A DNA stretch of 64,000 nt from SHVO01 sp041906145 (GCA_041906145.1 JAYRJU010000005.1:240924-304923); one strand, 5' to 3'. Numbered from the stretch's first letter, positions 45,652 to 54,737 are shown. A program made the numbers and translations. The notes: generated from the sequence alone by a model not told the origin.

Positions 45652-46986
45652 TTAGACCAGCATCTCGCCGACTTCCTTGGAGGTGTTGTTGCTCTTTTCG
45701 CCCCAGTACGGAACGTCGATGCCCATCACGCGCAAAGCGGTGTAAGCCACGCGCGTGCCAGCTTCCGTCTTCAAGTCGATGTGGAGGCCATTCTTCACCT
45801 TACCGCCGGCGCCGCCCGCGGTCATGAGCGCCATGCCGTCGAGCGAATGCGTACGGGCATAGCCGTGATCGCTGGTGGCATAGATCAAGACGTTGTCGAG
45901 TACGGTGCCGTCGCCTTCCTTGACCTTGGCGAAGCCCCCGACGAATTGCGCCCAGGCTTCCATCGAACGGCGCGTGAACCACGACACCATCGGCTGATAA
46001 CCGAGCTTGTCGTCGATGCGCTCTTCGTGCGTGGCGGTGTGATGCGGCTTATCGTAGCCCGCCTTGCTCGCGCAGCCCGAACGCGTCGTGTAGCACATGT
46101 TGAAAACGCGGGTCTGATCGCAAGCGACCGCCATGACCATGAGGTCTGTCATGACTTTGTGGCGCGCGTGCAAAAGCTCGACTTCCTTGCCCGCCGTCGG
46201 CTCCTTGTCGACTTCTTTGGGTTTCACGCAGGCCGCGATCGGCTCCGGTTTCGTCAATTGCTGATCGAACTGACGCTCAAGATGACGCAAGCCGGTGAAG
46301 TACTGATCGAGGCGCGCCTTGTCTTCGGCGCCGATCTTTTGATTGAGCGCTTTGACTTCATCGAGCACGCCCGAGAGCACGCTTTTACGCACCATGGTAC
46401 GCGGATTGGGTGTGAAGCTCGGCGCATTCGGGTCCTGGAAATCCGGCCCGAAAAGGCGCGTGTAGAAATTCATCGGCGAGATTTCGGGCACATTCGGCGT
46501 ATTCGCATTCTCGAAGCTGAGGGTGCTGCCGGTTTCGCCGGTATCGGTCGCGGTCAGCGACTTGAAACGCGTGGTGCGACCGATCTGATTGGCGATGGTG
46601 ACGTCGATTGTCTCGCTCGGCATGTCGTTCTGGCCGCGCGGTGGTCCGCCCGTGCGCAGAATCACCCAGCCGGTGTAGTGGCACTGCCCAGGCGTGCCGT
46701 CACGAAACGCGGTGGAATTCGTGATGAGATTCATATGCTGCTGGATCGGCTTAAACGCCGTGATCTCTTCCGGCAGGTCGTAGTTCGCTCCGGTCTTCTT
46801 CGGCACGAAGATATTCGCCGTCATGCCGAGACCCCAATGCCAGGTGCCGAACCGCACCGGAATCGGCTTACCGTCGGCAAGCGCGTTTCCGTTTCCATTG
46901 AGAAAAGTATTGAGCAAAGGCAGCGCTACGGTGACCGCGCCACCGTTCAGCATTCCTTGCAACACACGCCGTCTGTCCAACCCCAT
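45652..46986 (-). CDS. DUF1552 protein, Tat-exported
   Basis: 444 residues from ATG at 46986, which puts the twin-arginine motif DRRRVLQGM at residues 4-12, followed by a hydrophobic stretch. The body has the DUF1552 landmarks: FGTWHWGLGM, the HYTGW segment, LGYQPMVSWFTRRSMEAWA, and LIYATSDHGYARTHS, reminiscent of sulfatase/alkaline-phosphatase-like folds. Members occur with cytochrome-like DUF1592/DUF1588 proteins, not seen here. The function is unknown. The C-terminus IDVPYWGEKSNNTSKEVGEMLV closely resembles the truncated gene at the right edge of the window. The Tat route suggests export of a folded, perhaps metal-bound, protein. Confidence 0.88.
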   Translation of the reverse strand: MGLDRRRVLQGMLNGGAVTVALPLLNTFLNGNGNALADGKPIPVRFGTWHWGLGMTANIFVPKKTGANYDLPEEITAFKPIQQHMNLITNSTAFRDGTPGQCHYTGWVILRTGGPPRGQNDMPSETIDVTIANQIGRTTRFKSLTATDTGETGSTLSFENANTPNVPEISPMNFYTRLFGPDFQDPNAPSFTPNPRTMVRKSVLSGVLDEVKALNQKIGAEDKARLDQYFTGLRHLERQFDQQLTKPEPIAACVKPKEVDKEPTAGKEVELLHARHKVMTDLMVMAVACDQTRVFNMCYTTRSGCASKAGYDKPHHTATHEERIDDKLGYQPMVSWFTRRSMEAWAQFVGGFAKVKEGDGTVLDNVLIYATSDHGYARTHSLDGMALMTAGGAGGKVKNGLHIDLKTEAGTRVAYTALRVMGIDVPYWGEKSNNTSKEVGEMLV

Positions 46987-47112
46987 CGCGAGATCCTCCA
47001 CGGACAAAAACAAGCCAAGTCGCCGGGACCTAGAATACACCTGGACGCGGCAAAGTTCTTGGGATTTCGCTGGGGTTCCGCGCCCAGCCGGGCGACAAAG
47101 AACGAGGCTAAA

Positions 47113-47748
47113 TCAACCCTTTCGGGCCTTCCATCCGGCCACCGTCATCCGGTCGACCTGAAAACGGTCCCGCGTGGTCGTATACCAGCCCGTGCCGTGC
47201 ATGCGCCCGACGAGGTCCAGGCCGTCGACGTTCACATGCATTTTCTCATCGATCAAATCGTCGCGGACGTACATTTGGACGATCTCGCCGGTGATCAGGC
47301 TGCGATTGTGCGGGAGGTTTCGCACATCGAACAGGCGGCATTCAAAACCCGCCGGCGATTGCGCGATTCCGGGCGCGGCGATCTTCCGCGAGGGGCGCGG
47401 CGTGAAACCGGCTTCCTCGAACTCGCTGATTTCTTCCGGAAAATCGACCGCACAGACGACCATGCGCTCGGTGATCTCGCGGCTGACAAGGTTCACGACA
47501 AACTCGCCGCTGTCGATGATATTGCGCGCCGTGTCCTTGTGAGGCTTCGGGTCGCGGCGATTGCCCTCGATACCGATGACCAGCAGCGGCGGGGCGTTGC
47601 TGAACACATTGAAGAAGCTGAACGGCGCCGCATTGGCGCGGCCATCGCTATCAAGGGTCGAAACCAGCGCAATCGGCCGCGGCATCACCGTGTTGACCAG
47701 TAGCTTGTACATCCGGTCGGGCGAAAGGTGCGCGACGTCGATGTCCAT
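47113..47748 (-). CDS. Flavin reductase-like FMN-binding split-barrel protein
   Basis: A 211-residue member of the flavin-reductase-like family. The N-terminal TVMPRPIALVSTLDSDGRANAAPFSFFN is the FMN phosphate-binding segment, and KDTARNIIDSGEFVVNLV follows as in NAD(P)H:flavin oxidoreductases of two-component monooxygenases. It starts two bases after the stop of the racemase-like gene, so both are in one unit divergent from the hydantoinase operon. No monooxygenase partner is seen in the window, so the flavin acceptor is unknown. Cytosolic. Confidence 0.88.
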   Translation of the reverse strand: MDIDVAHLSPDRMYKLLVNTVMPRPIALVSTLDSDGRANAAPFSFFNVFSNAPPLLVIGIEGNRRDPKPHKDTARNIIDSGEFVVNLVSREITERMVVCAVDFPEEISEFEEAGFTPRPSRKIAAPGIAQSPAGFECRLFDVRNLPHNRSLITGEIVQMYVRDDLIDEKMHVNVDGLDLVGRMHGTGWYTTTRDRFQVDRMTVAGWKARKG

Positions 47749-47750
47749 GA

Positions 47751-48410
47751 CTACCAGCCAAGCCGGACACGGCCGAGCGCCATTGCTGTGGCAGCTTGCG
47801 TCGGCTCGACGACGGGAATTTGCAAAGCGTCCTGGAGCGCGTCGCGCAGGGGCGCCATGCCCGCGCAGCCCATGACGATGACATTGGCGTCCTTCTCGTC
47901 ACGCAGACGCGTGCCCACTTCGATCATCCGTGCGAGCGTTTTTTTGCGGTCGGAAAGCTCCGTCACGCCCATGTCGATGGCGAATTCGCCCGCGAGACGG
48001 TCCGTGACGCCCATGGCGCCCCACAACCGCATGTGGCGGGCGATCGAGGTCTTCAGGATGGCGATCACCCCGAATTTTTGCCCCATCGTGAGCGCGGTTA
48101 GGACGCCGCTTTCCGCGATGCCCAGCACGGGACGTTTAACCGCTTCGCGCACCACATGCAGCCCCGGATCGCTGAAACACGCAATCACGAAGGCTGCGGC
48201 CTCGGGCTCCAGAGACTTGGCCAGCGCCGCCAGCGGCAACGTGACCGATTCGACGTCCGACTGGCTTTGAATACCGGGCGGGCCTTCCTTCAGGGTCAGG
48301 CACCGGATCTCCGGTCCCCCCGCCATACGCAGGGGTTCAAGGGCTGTATCGAGTCCCGACGTAACAGACTGACTTGAATTGGGATTTATGACGATGATGC
48401 TGGAGGCCAT
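47751..48410 (-). CDS. Hydantoin racemase-like Asp/Glu racemase family protein
   Basis: A 219-residue protein that opens with IIVINPNSSQSVTSG and has FVIACFSDPGL (Cys near residue 79) and VIVMGCAGMA (Cys near 182), the two catalytic cysteines of the Asp/Glu/hydantoin racemase superfamily. It sits 77 bases from the divergent hydantoinase gene, and hydantoin racemase commonly accompanies hydantoinase and N-carbamoylase, so it probably interconverts D- and L-5-substituted hydantoins. Arylmalonate decarboxylase-like activity is an alternative for the fold, less likely in this context. Confidence 0.85.
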   Translation of the reverse strand: MASSIIVINPNSSQSVTSGLDTALEPLRMAGGPEIRCLTLKEGPPGIQSQSDVESVTLPLAALAKSLEPEAAAFVIACFSDPGLHVVREAVKRPVLGIAESGVLTALTMGQKFGVIAILKTSIARHMRLWGAMGVTDRLAGEFAIDMGVTELSDRKKTLARMIEVGTRLRDEKDANVIVMGCAGMAPLRDALQDALQIPVVEPTQAATAMALGRVRLGW

Positions 48411-48487
48411 GGCGCGTTTTAGGGCACACTCCGAAGGCCCCCACGGGCGGGGCCTGAAGCCCGAAATGTCCCATATGAGTGACGTGT

Positions 48488-50026
48488 ATGGAAGAGTTCG
48501 ATCTGGTAGTCCGCGATGGCTGGGTGGCCACGGCCAGCGAGGTGGTCGAGGCCGACATCGGCGTGAAAAACGGCGTCATCGCCGCCGTCGGCAAAAGTCT
48601 GCCGCGCGGCACGCGCGACATCAGCGCCTCGGGCCGCTGGGTGCTGCCCGGCGGGATCGATAGTCATTGCCACGTCGAACAGTTGTCCGGTATGGGCATC
48701 ATGTGCGCGGACGACTTCTATTCGGCGACGGTCGCGGCGGCTTTCGGCGGCACAACCACCATCATCCCGTTCGCGGCGCAGCACCGCGAAATGAAAATTC
48801 CCGACGTGGTGGACGATTACGCAAAGAGAGCGCGCGAGAAAGCCGTCATCGATTACGGGTTTCACCTGATTCTCGCCAACCCGGATGAGGCGGCGTTGAA
48901 TGTCGATTTGCCGGCGGCGATCCGAGATGGAATCACGTCGCTCAAGGTCTACATGACCTACGACAAGCTCAAGCTGGACGACTATCAACTCCTCGACGTG
49001 CTCGCGCTGGCTGCGAGCGAGCAGGCGCTGGTGATGATCCACGCCGAAAACCACGACATGATCCGATGGCTGGCGAACCGCCTCCTGGCGCGGGGCCACA
49101 AGGCCCCGAAGTTCCACGCCGTCGCGCACGACCCCATCGCCGAAGGCGAGGCCACCAATCGCGCCATCGCGCTTTCGCGCCTGATCGGCGTGCCGGTCCT
49201 GATCGTGCACGTGTCCGCGCGCGAGGCGATCGACACCATCCGGACCGCTAAACAACGCGGCGCCGCGATCTATGCGGAAACCTGCCCGCAGTACCTGTTC
49301 CTGACCGCCGACGACCTCGACAGAAACGGCCTCGACGGCGCGATGTACTGTTGCTCGCCGCCGCCGCGCGACAAGGATTCGCAAGAGGCCGTATGGGCGG
49401 GCCTGAAAGACGGCACGCTGCCAATTTTTTCCTCCGACCACGCGCCGTATCGTTTTGACAAGACCGGCAAACTGCCGAAAGGCGACGCAACGACGTTCAA
49501 GGAAATGGCCAACGGCCTGCCCGGAATTGAGCTGCGCATGCCCCTTCTCTTTTCCGAAGGCGTGATGGCGGGCCGCCTCTCGCTGCAGGAGTTCGTCGCG
49601 CTCACCGCCACCAACCATGCCTCGATGTACGGGCTTACGGGCCGCAAGGGCGCCATCACGGTCGGCGCCGACGCGGATCTTGGGATTTGGAACCCGAACC
49701 GCGAGGTGACGGTGACGGCTTCGATGCTGCACGACAATACGGGCTACACACCTTACGAAGGCCGTAAGCTCAAGGGCTGGCCGGAAACCGTGATCAGCCG
49801 CGGACGCGTCGTGGTCGAAAACAATACGCTGAAGGCCGAACGCGGCTCGGGACAATTTCTTAAGCGCCAGGCGCCGGATGCGCTTTCCAGCCCGTCGGGT
49901 CTTTCGATGGCGGAAGCGCGCGCCGCGCTGCGTTCAATCGTTGAAGTAGGAATGAAAGATGAGCGGTCTGAAACGTCCCTTTCCTCTCGCCGTAGCGCAA
50001 CTCGGCCCTATCTCACTTGCCGATAG
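48488..50026 (+). CDS. Dihydropyrimidinase / D-hydantoinase
   Basis: A 512-residue metallo-amidohydrolase that opens cyclic amides such as hydantoins and dihydropyrimidines. Metal ligands are the H60-x-H62 pair in GGIDSHCH and the carboxylated lysine K153 in SLKVYMTYDK, then H185 in VMIHAENHD. The aspartate is in SSDHAPY near residue 320. ATG 48488 is used because the longer GTG frame adds only three codons. The C-terminus overlaps the carbamoylase gene by 68 bases in another frame, unusual but consistent with tight coupling. The product, an N-carbamoyl amino acid, is the substrate of the next enzyme. Confidence 0.93.
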   Translation: MEEFDLVVRDGWVATASEVVEADIGVKNGVIAAVGKSLPRGTRDISASGRWVLPGGIDSHCHVEQLSGMGIMCADDFYSATVAAAFGGTTTIIPFAAQHREMKIPDVVDDYAKRAREKAVIDYGFHLILANPDEAALNVDLPAAIRDGITSLKVYMTYDKLKLDDYQLLDVLALAASEQALVMIHAENHDMIRWLANRLLARGHKAPKFHAVAHDPIAEGEATNRAIALSRLIGVPVLIVHVSAREAIDTIRTAKQRGAAIYAETCPQYLFLTADDLDRNGLDGAMYCCSPPPRDKDSQEAVWAGLKDGTLPIFSSDHAPYRFDKTGKLPKGDATTFKEMANGLPGIELRMPLLFSEGVMAGRLSLQEFVALTATNHASMYGLTGRKGAITVGADADLGIWNPNREVTVTASMLHDNTGYTPYEGRKLKGWPETVISRGRVVVENNTLKAERGSGQFLKRQAPDALSSPSGLSMAEARAALRSIVEVGMKDERSETSLSSRRSATRPYLTCR

Positions 50027-50909
50027 CCGCGCCGCCGTTGTTAAGCGCCTGATCGCGCTTTTGCGGGAAGCTCATGCCCGCGGAGCGAAGTTCGTCGTTT
50101 TTCCGGAACTCGCGCTGACGACGTTTTTTCCCCGCTACTGGATGAGCGAAGAAGAAGCTGTCGAACGCTTCTTTGAACGCAGCATGCCAGGGCCGGAAAC
50201 CAAGCCGCTGTTCGACCTCGCGGCCGAATTCAAGATTGGCTTCTACCTTGGATACGCGGAGTTGACGCCGGACGGCCGGCGTTTCAACACCGCGATCATG
50301 ACCGACGAAAACGCCAAGATCGTCGGCCGCTACCGGAAGATCCACCTTCCCGGACATTTTCATCACATCGAGACCGCGCCGTTCCAGCATCTGGAGAAAA
50401 AATTCTTCGACGTGGGTAATGAGGGTTTCAACGTCTGGACCACGCAAGGCGTCCGGATGGGCATGTGTATCTGCAACGATCGCCGATGGGCGGAAACCTA
50501 CCGTGTCATGGCGCTGCAGAGCGCCGAAATCGTGGTCCTTGGTTACAACACCCCCAGCGTGAACATTCATTGGCCGGAAGCGCCCCATCTGCGCATGTCC
50601 TCGCATCTTATTTCGATGCAGGGAAACGCCTACGGAAACGCGCTGTGGGTCGCGGCGGCTGCAAAGTGCGGTTCGGAGGACGGGTTCCACATGATCGGCG
50701 GCTCAGCCATCGTCTCCCCCACCGGTGAAATCACGGCGCTGGCGCAGACGGAGGCCGACGAACTTATCTTCGCCAACATCGATTTGGCCATCGGCGAAAC
50801 TTTCCGTGAACACGTGTTCAATTTTGCTAAACATCGGCGCCCCGAGCATTACGGCTTGATCGTCGAGCGGACCGGCGCCGGAGCCCCGTTGGGAAAAAAG
50901 CCGGACTGA
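49959..50909 (+). CDS. N-carbamoyl-D-amino-acid hydrolase-like (nitrilase family)
   Basis: 316 residues, close to the usual size of D-carbamoylase. The Glu-Lys-Cys triad is E50 (VFPELALTTFFPRY), K127 (RYRKIHLPG) and C172 (MCICNDRRW), with the CxCNDxRW context of N-carbamoyl-D-amino-acid amidohydrolases. It releases ammonia and CO2 from the carbamoyl amino acid. The start ATG at 49959 has GTAGGAA upstream, and the coding sequence begins inside the hydantoinase gene. No signal peptide; cytosolic. The following ABC transporter genes would import the amino acid, hydantoin or carbamoyl derivative. Confidence 0.92.
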   Translation: MSGLKRPFPLAVAQLGPISLADSRAAVVKRLIALLREAHARGAKFVVFPELALTTFFPRYWMSEEEAVERFFERSMPGPETKPLFDLAAEFKIGFYLGYAELTPDGRRFNTAIMTDENAKIVGRYRKIHLPGHFHHIETAPFQHLEKKFFDVGNEGFNVWTTQGVRMGMCICNDRRWAETYRVMALQSAEIVVLGYNTPSVNIHWPEAPHLRMSSHLISMQGNAYGNALWVAAAAKCGSEDGFHMIGGSAIVSPTGEITALAQTEADELIFANIDLAIGETFREHVFNFAKHRRPEHYGLIVERTGAGAPLGKKPD

Positions 50910-50949
50910 TCTAACCTACCCATCTCGCGCGCCAAACCAGAGGGCCGTC

Positions 50950-51780
50950 ATGAGCTACGTCAAAGTATGTCTAAGCATCGCCATCGCAGCCCTCATCAGC
51001 ACGGCGGCGGCCGCGCAAAACTTAAAGACCGGCGTAGACGCGACTTTCGCACCGCATGCCATGCGTACCCTGGGCGGACAGCTTCAGGGCTTCAATATCG
51101 ATCTCGGCAATGAACTCGCGCGACGGCTTGGCAAGAAGCTTGAGATCGAAGGCACCGAGTTCTCGGGGCTCGTCCCCGGCCTGAACGCCGGTAAATACGA
51201 CTTTGTCCTGGCGGTGGTCACCGCAACGCCCGAACGCGCCAAGTCGATGCTGTTCACCGAGGGCTATCTCAATCAGGACTTCAGCTTTATCGAGAAGAAG
51301 ACGGCGTCCGGCCTCAAGGCGTTGGATGAGCTGAAGGGGAAAACAATCGCCGTGAACAAGGGCTCGGCCTATGAGGCCTGGTGCCGTGAGAACGCGGCAA
51401 AGTATGGCTTCAAGTTCGACGTCTACGGTACGAACGCCGACGCGGTTCAGTCGGTACAAGCCGGCCGCGCCGATGCCAGCCTCGCGGCCAATACCGTCAA
51501 CGGCTGGGTGGCGAAACAAAATCCCGCGGTGAAAACCACCTTCACCATCACGACCGGACTCGTCACGGCTCTGGCTTTCCGAGGCAACGACAAGGCCGGG
51601 CGCGACGCGGCATCGATGGCGTTGAAGTGCATGAAAAAGGACGGATTCATCGCGAAGTCCGCGCAGAAGTGGTTCGGCTTCACGCCGGCGGCGGACAGCG
51701 CGGCGGTCGCGATCGCGCCGGGCCACGGCGTGCCGGGGCTCGAGGGCTACGATCCCGCGCCGGTCACCCTCAAATGCTGA
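50950..51780 (+). CDS. Polar amino-acid ABC transporter, periplasmic binding protein
   Basis: A 276-residue family-3 binding protein with a signal peptide ending AAA-QN. The ligand lobes are visible: GVDATFAPHAMRTLGGQLQGFNIDLGNELARRLG and, later, LKGKTIAVNKGSAYEAWCREN. It resembles arginine, lysine or glutamine binders in outline, but the binding residues cannot be matched to one amino acid. It begins 40 bases after the carbamoylase. Hydantoins or N-carbamoyl amino acids are plausible ligands because of the context. A Cys pair in the C-terminal region (MALKCMKKD; final KC) may form a disulfide. Confidence 0.92.
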   Translation: MSYVKVCLSIAIAALISTAAAAQNLKTGVDATFAPHAMRTLGGQLQGFNIDLGNELARRLGKKLEIEGTEFSGLVPGLNAGKYDFVLAVVTATPERAKSMLFTEGYLNQDFSFIEKKTASGLKALDELKGKTIAVNKGSAYEAWCRENAAKYGFKFDVYGTNADAVQSVQAGRADASLAANTVNGWVAKQNPAVKTTFTITTGLVTALAFRGNDKAGRDAASMALKCMKKDGFIAKSAQKWFGFTPAADSAAVAIAPGHGVPGLEGYDPAPVTLKC

Positions 51781-51793
51781 TCATGCGGGCCGA

Positions 51794-52540
51794 ATGAGTT
51801 CATCGCCACTCCTGGAACTCGTTGGCCTTCGCAAAGCCTACGGTTCGCTCGAAGTACTGCGCGGCGTCGATCTCGCCGTGCACGCGGGCGAAATGGTGTG
51901 CGTGGTTGGGCCTTCCGGTTCCGGCAAAAGCAGCATGTTACGCTGCTGCAACCGGCTTGAAGAACCCAGCGGCGGGCGGATTTTCATGAACGGCGCCCAG
52001 ATCACCGGCGCGAGTGTGGACATCAATGCCGTGCGCCAGAAACTTGGCATGGTGTTTCAGCAGTTCAATCTCTACCCGCATCTAACCGCACTGGGAAATG
52101 TGACGCTCGCATTGCGGAAGGTGCAGGGCAAAACCGCCGCCGAGGCCGAAGCACTCGGACTGGCGGCGCTGAAACGCGTGGGCCTTGCCGACAAGGCCCA
52201 GGTCTATCCTGGACAACTATCCGGCGGACAACAACAACGTGTCGCGATCGCGCGGGCCATCGTCCTTCAGCCAAAATTGATGCTGTTCGATGAACCCACC
52301 AGCGCCCTCGATCCGGAAACAGTCGGGGAAGTGCTGAAAGTGATGCGCGAGCTGCGCGACAGCGGCATGACGATGCTCGTGGTCACCCACGAAATGGGTT
52401 TTGCACGCGAAGCCGCTGACCGGGTGATCTTCATGGACGGCGGCGCCATTGTCGAACAAGGTCCGCCTCACGAGATTTTTGGTGCACCGAAGCATGATCG
52501 TACACGGGCCTTTCTGAGCCGTTACACGAGCTGGGCGTAA
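51794..52540 (+). CDS. Polar amino-acid ABC transporter, ATP-binding protein
   Basis: A 248-residue ATPase of the GlnQ/HisP type. Walker A is GPSGSGKSS (residues 39-47), the signature is LSGGQQQR, and Walker B is LMLFDEPTSALDP, followed by the H-loop in VVTHEMGF. It is 13 bases after the binding-protein gene, and its stop overlaps the first permease start (TAATG), so all four subunits are translationally coupled. It powers the importer with two permeases and one binding protein. Confidence 0.96.
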   Translation: MSSSPLLELVGLRKAYGSLEVLRGVDLAVHAGEMVCVVGPSGSGKSSMLRCCNRLEEPSGGRIFMNGAQITGASVDINAVRQKLGMVFQQFNLYPHLTALGNVTLALRKVQGKTAAEAEALGLAALKRVGLADKAQVYPGQLSGGQQQRVAIARAIVLQPKLMLFDEPTSALDPETVGEVLKVMRELRDSGMTMLVVTHEMGFAREAADRVIFMDGGAIVEQGPPHEIFGAPKHDRTRAFLSRYTSWA

Positions 52541-53220
52541 TGGACGGTCCGGCGCGTCTACTCGACACCTTCTTCAATGCCGAGGTCGCGGCGCGCTACT
52601 GGCCGGAAATTTTGGCGGGCGTTTGGATCACTGTTGGCGTGGGCATTGCGGTGACTGTTACGGGCCTCGCGCTTGGGCTCGGCTTGGCCATCCTGCGTGC
52701 TAGACAACGTCTTTGGCTTTCGATCCCCATCGTGGGCTTCGCCGACATAATGCGCGCCTTACCGCCGCTGATTATCATCATCGTCTTTTACTTCGCTTTT
52801 CCGCTGATCGGCATTTCCATGTCGGCCTTCACCGCGACATGGCTCGCGCTCTCTTTAGTGTTGGCGGCCTACGCCGAGGAATCTCTTTGGGGCGCGATCC
52901 TGAGCCTGCCGCGGGGGCAATCGGAAGCGGCACGGTCGACCGGACTTACCTGGTGGCAAACCATGACGACGGTGATCCTGCCGCAAGGGCTGCGGTTGGC
53001 GCTGCCGCCGCTGACGAACCGCGTTATCGCCGTCAGTAAAAATGTGGCGCTCGGATCGGTGGTCGCATTGAGCGAAGTCTTGAATAATGCCCAGTCGGCT
53101 ACCAGCACCGCCGGTAACCCTACGCCGCTTACGGTGGCCGCCGCGGCCTATCTCGCGATTTTCGTTCCGGCGATGATTTTGGCCCGCCGGATGGAGAGCC
53201 GCATGCAGTGGCGGGTGTGA
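52540..53220 (+). CDS. Polar amino-acid ABC transporter, permease 1
   Basis: A 226-residue permease with five predicted membrane segments and the EAA loop that contacts the ATPase: GQSEAARSTGLTWWQTMTTVILPQG. Members of the HisMQ family work as heterodimers, and the second partner follows two bases after the stop. The N-terminal RYWPEILAGVWITVGVGIAV pattern is the usual start. Substrate selectivity comes from the binding protein. Confidence 0.93.
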   Translation: MDGPARLLDTFFNAEVAARYWPEILAGVWITVGVGIAVTVTGLALGLGLAILRARQRLWLSIPIVGFADIMRALPPLIIIIVFYFAFPLIGISMSAFTATWLALSLVLAAYAEESLWGAILSLPRGQSEAARSTGLTWWQTMTTVILPQGLRLALPPLTNRVIAVSKNVALGSVVALSEVLNNAQSATSTAGNPTPLTVAAAAYLAIFVPAMILARRMESRMQWRV

Positions 53221-53221
53221 A

Positions 53222-53896
53222 ATGGACGCGTTGCTGGAGAATTTCTTCAATATCGCCGTTTTCCAAGAAGTTTTGCCGTTTCTTTTGCAAGGCCTGCTGA
53301 CCACGCTTGGTTTGTCGGCTCTCGTTATTCCGATGGGCTTGCTGGGCGGCCTCGTGGTGGCCCTGTTTGCAACACAATCGCGGAACGGGTTCGTAACATT
53401 TCTGGTCGTGGCCTATGTCGATCTGTTTCGCGCACTGCCGCCAATCGTGCTGCTGATTTTCATCTACTTCGGATTCCCCTTTCTTGGCATTGATCTGCCA
53501 AAACTGCTTGCCGTCGCTCTGGGCTTCCTCCTGAACAATTCCGCCTATTATGGCGAGATATTCAGAGCCGGCCTCCTCAGCGTGCCGACGGGCCAAACGG
53601 AAGCGGCGCGTGCGACTGGACTCACCCGCGCGCAGACGCTGATCCACGTCGTTATTCCCCAGGCGACGCGCAACGTCCTTCCCGACCTGGTGAGCAACAG
53701 CATAGAAGTTGTGAAACTCACCACGATCGCCAGCGTAGTGGCGGTGCCTGAACTGCTGCGGATAGCACGCGACGCACAGGCGCTGGTTTACAACCCGTCG
53801 CCGATCGTTCTGGCCGCCTTGATCTATTTGATTATTCTGTGGCCGCTCGTGCGTTGGCTGAGCCGCCTCGAGCATCGCAACCTGCTCGCGCGGTGA
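53222..53896 (+). CDS. Polar amino-acid ABC transporter, permease 2
   Basis: A 224-residue HisMQ-type permease paired with permease 1. The EAA loop reads GQTEAARATGLTRAQTLIHVVIPQA, followed by LPDLVSNSIEVVKLTTIASVVAVPE, which is the interface with the partner subunit. The sequences of the two permeases differ throughout, so they are a heterodimer. It is the last gene of the hydantoin operon. No strong terminator is seen; a short ATAAGG/CCTTAT dyad at about 53901-53918 is the nearest structure. Confidence 0.93.
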   Translation: MDALLENFFNIAVFQEVLPFLLQGLLTTLGLSALVIPMGLLGGLVVALFATQSRNGFVTFLVVAYVDLFRALPPIVLLIFIYFGFPFLGIDLPKLLAVALGFLLNNSAYYGEIFRAGLLSVPTGQTEAARATGLTRAQTLIHVVIPQATRNVLPDLVSNSIEVVKLTTIASVVAVPELLRIARDAQALVYNPSPIVLAALIYLIILWPLVRWLSRLEHRNLLAR

Positions 53897-53991
53897 GCCG
53901 ATAAGGGAATCACCTTATACCGCCAGTCGCAAGAATCCCGCATATAGCAGCCCTATATAAGGTCAATCCATCCGCGATAGGCGGTCCGGTT

Positions 53992-54204
53992 ATGCTGCTG
54001 CTGATCGATACAGAAACGAAGGAACTGCTCGCACGCTTTACCAGCGAAGCGTTGGCACGGCTGGCCGGAAGGGCGATTTCGGAAGGAACCCATCGCCCCG
54101 TTACCGTAACGACGTCGGCAACGGCTCCGGCACGCAATCCGATCGCACGCTTCGTCGACGGCGAAGAGATCCGCAAGACCGCCACGATCCATTACCTGGT
54201 TTAA
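53992..54204 (+). CDS. Small hypothetical protein
   Basis: A 70-residue frame, MLLLIDTETKELLARF at the start, with helical and then Thr/Ala-rich character and a final strand-like end. I do not recognise it. It is convergent with the acetyltransferase gene, overlapping its stop by four bases. No strong ribosome site or family match is evident; the length and the absence of competing frames make it plausible but unproven. Confidence 0.4.
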   Translation: MLLLIDTETKELLARFTSEALARLAGRAISEGTHRPVTVTTSATAPARNPIARFVDGEEIRKTATIHYLV

Positions 54205-54737
54205 CGCGGCGCCGGTTTTCGGATTTCATAGATAAAGCTGTACTGGTCGGGCCCTGTCAACGGTCGCGTAAACCGGCCTTGGCGTTTGACGCCCCCAATT
54301 TTATCCATGGCCCGTTGCGAGCGCCAATTCGTTTCGCCGACCCAGAAAACGACCGTGTTCACAAAAGTGAAAGCGTGCGCGGTCATGAGATTTTTGATCT
54401 CGCTATTATAGTCACCGCCCCAATACGCGCGCGCGACAAATGTCCAACCGATTTCGATTTCGCTCAAGGCAGGGTCGTAGCCGTGATAACGGCTGGACCC
54501 AATCACTACACTGGTTGCGCGGTCGATAATGGTAAAGGCGCTTCGTGACGCAATGGCGTTATCGAAGTACTCGCGGAAGACAGACTCCGTGTAACGATCG
54601 CTCGCCGGGTGCAGTTCCCAAACTTTTGGGTCCGACGCGGCGCGGAACATGGCCGTCCAATCGTCAGAAGCAATCGGACGAACGATTACCTTCTGCCCGA
54701 TCAAGGTGGGCTGGAGATCTGGGGACGGCAAGTTCAT
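54201..54737 (-). CDS. GNAT-family acetyltransferase (RimJ/RimL-type)
   Basis: A 178-residue acyltransferase. It contains the RimJ/RimL-like motif: GQKVIVRPIASDDWTAMF, then AFTIIDRATSVVIGSSRYHGY and EIEIGWTFVARAYWGGDYN, with ETNWRSQRAMDKIGGVKRQG as the acetyl-CoA binding region. ATG at 54737 is chosen; the open frame further upstream lies mostly antisense to the divergent MBL gene and is not supported. Cytosolic; acceptor (protein N-terminus or small molecule) unknown. Divergent from the MBL-fold gene copy B. Confidence 0.88.
   Translation of the reverse strand: MNLPSPDLQPTLIGQKVIVRPIASDDWTAMFRAASDPKVWELHPASDRYTESVFREYFDNAIASRSAFTIIDRATSVVIGSSRYHGYDPALSEIEIGWTFVARAYWGGDYNSEIKNLMTAHAFTFVNTVVFWVGETNWRSQRAMDKIGGVKRQGRFTRPLTGPDQYSFIYEIRKPAPR

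Noticed and set aside
45781..47703. A 640-codon plus-strand open frame opposite DUF1552 and the flavin reductase
   Set aside because: It lies antisense to two well-supported genes, has His/Arg-rich composition typical of GC-rich shadow frames, and shows no family motif.
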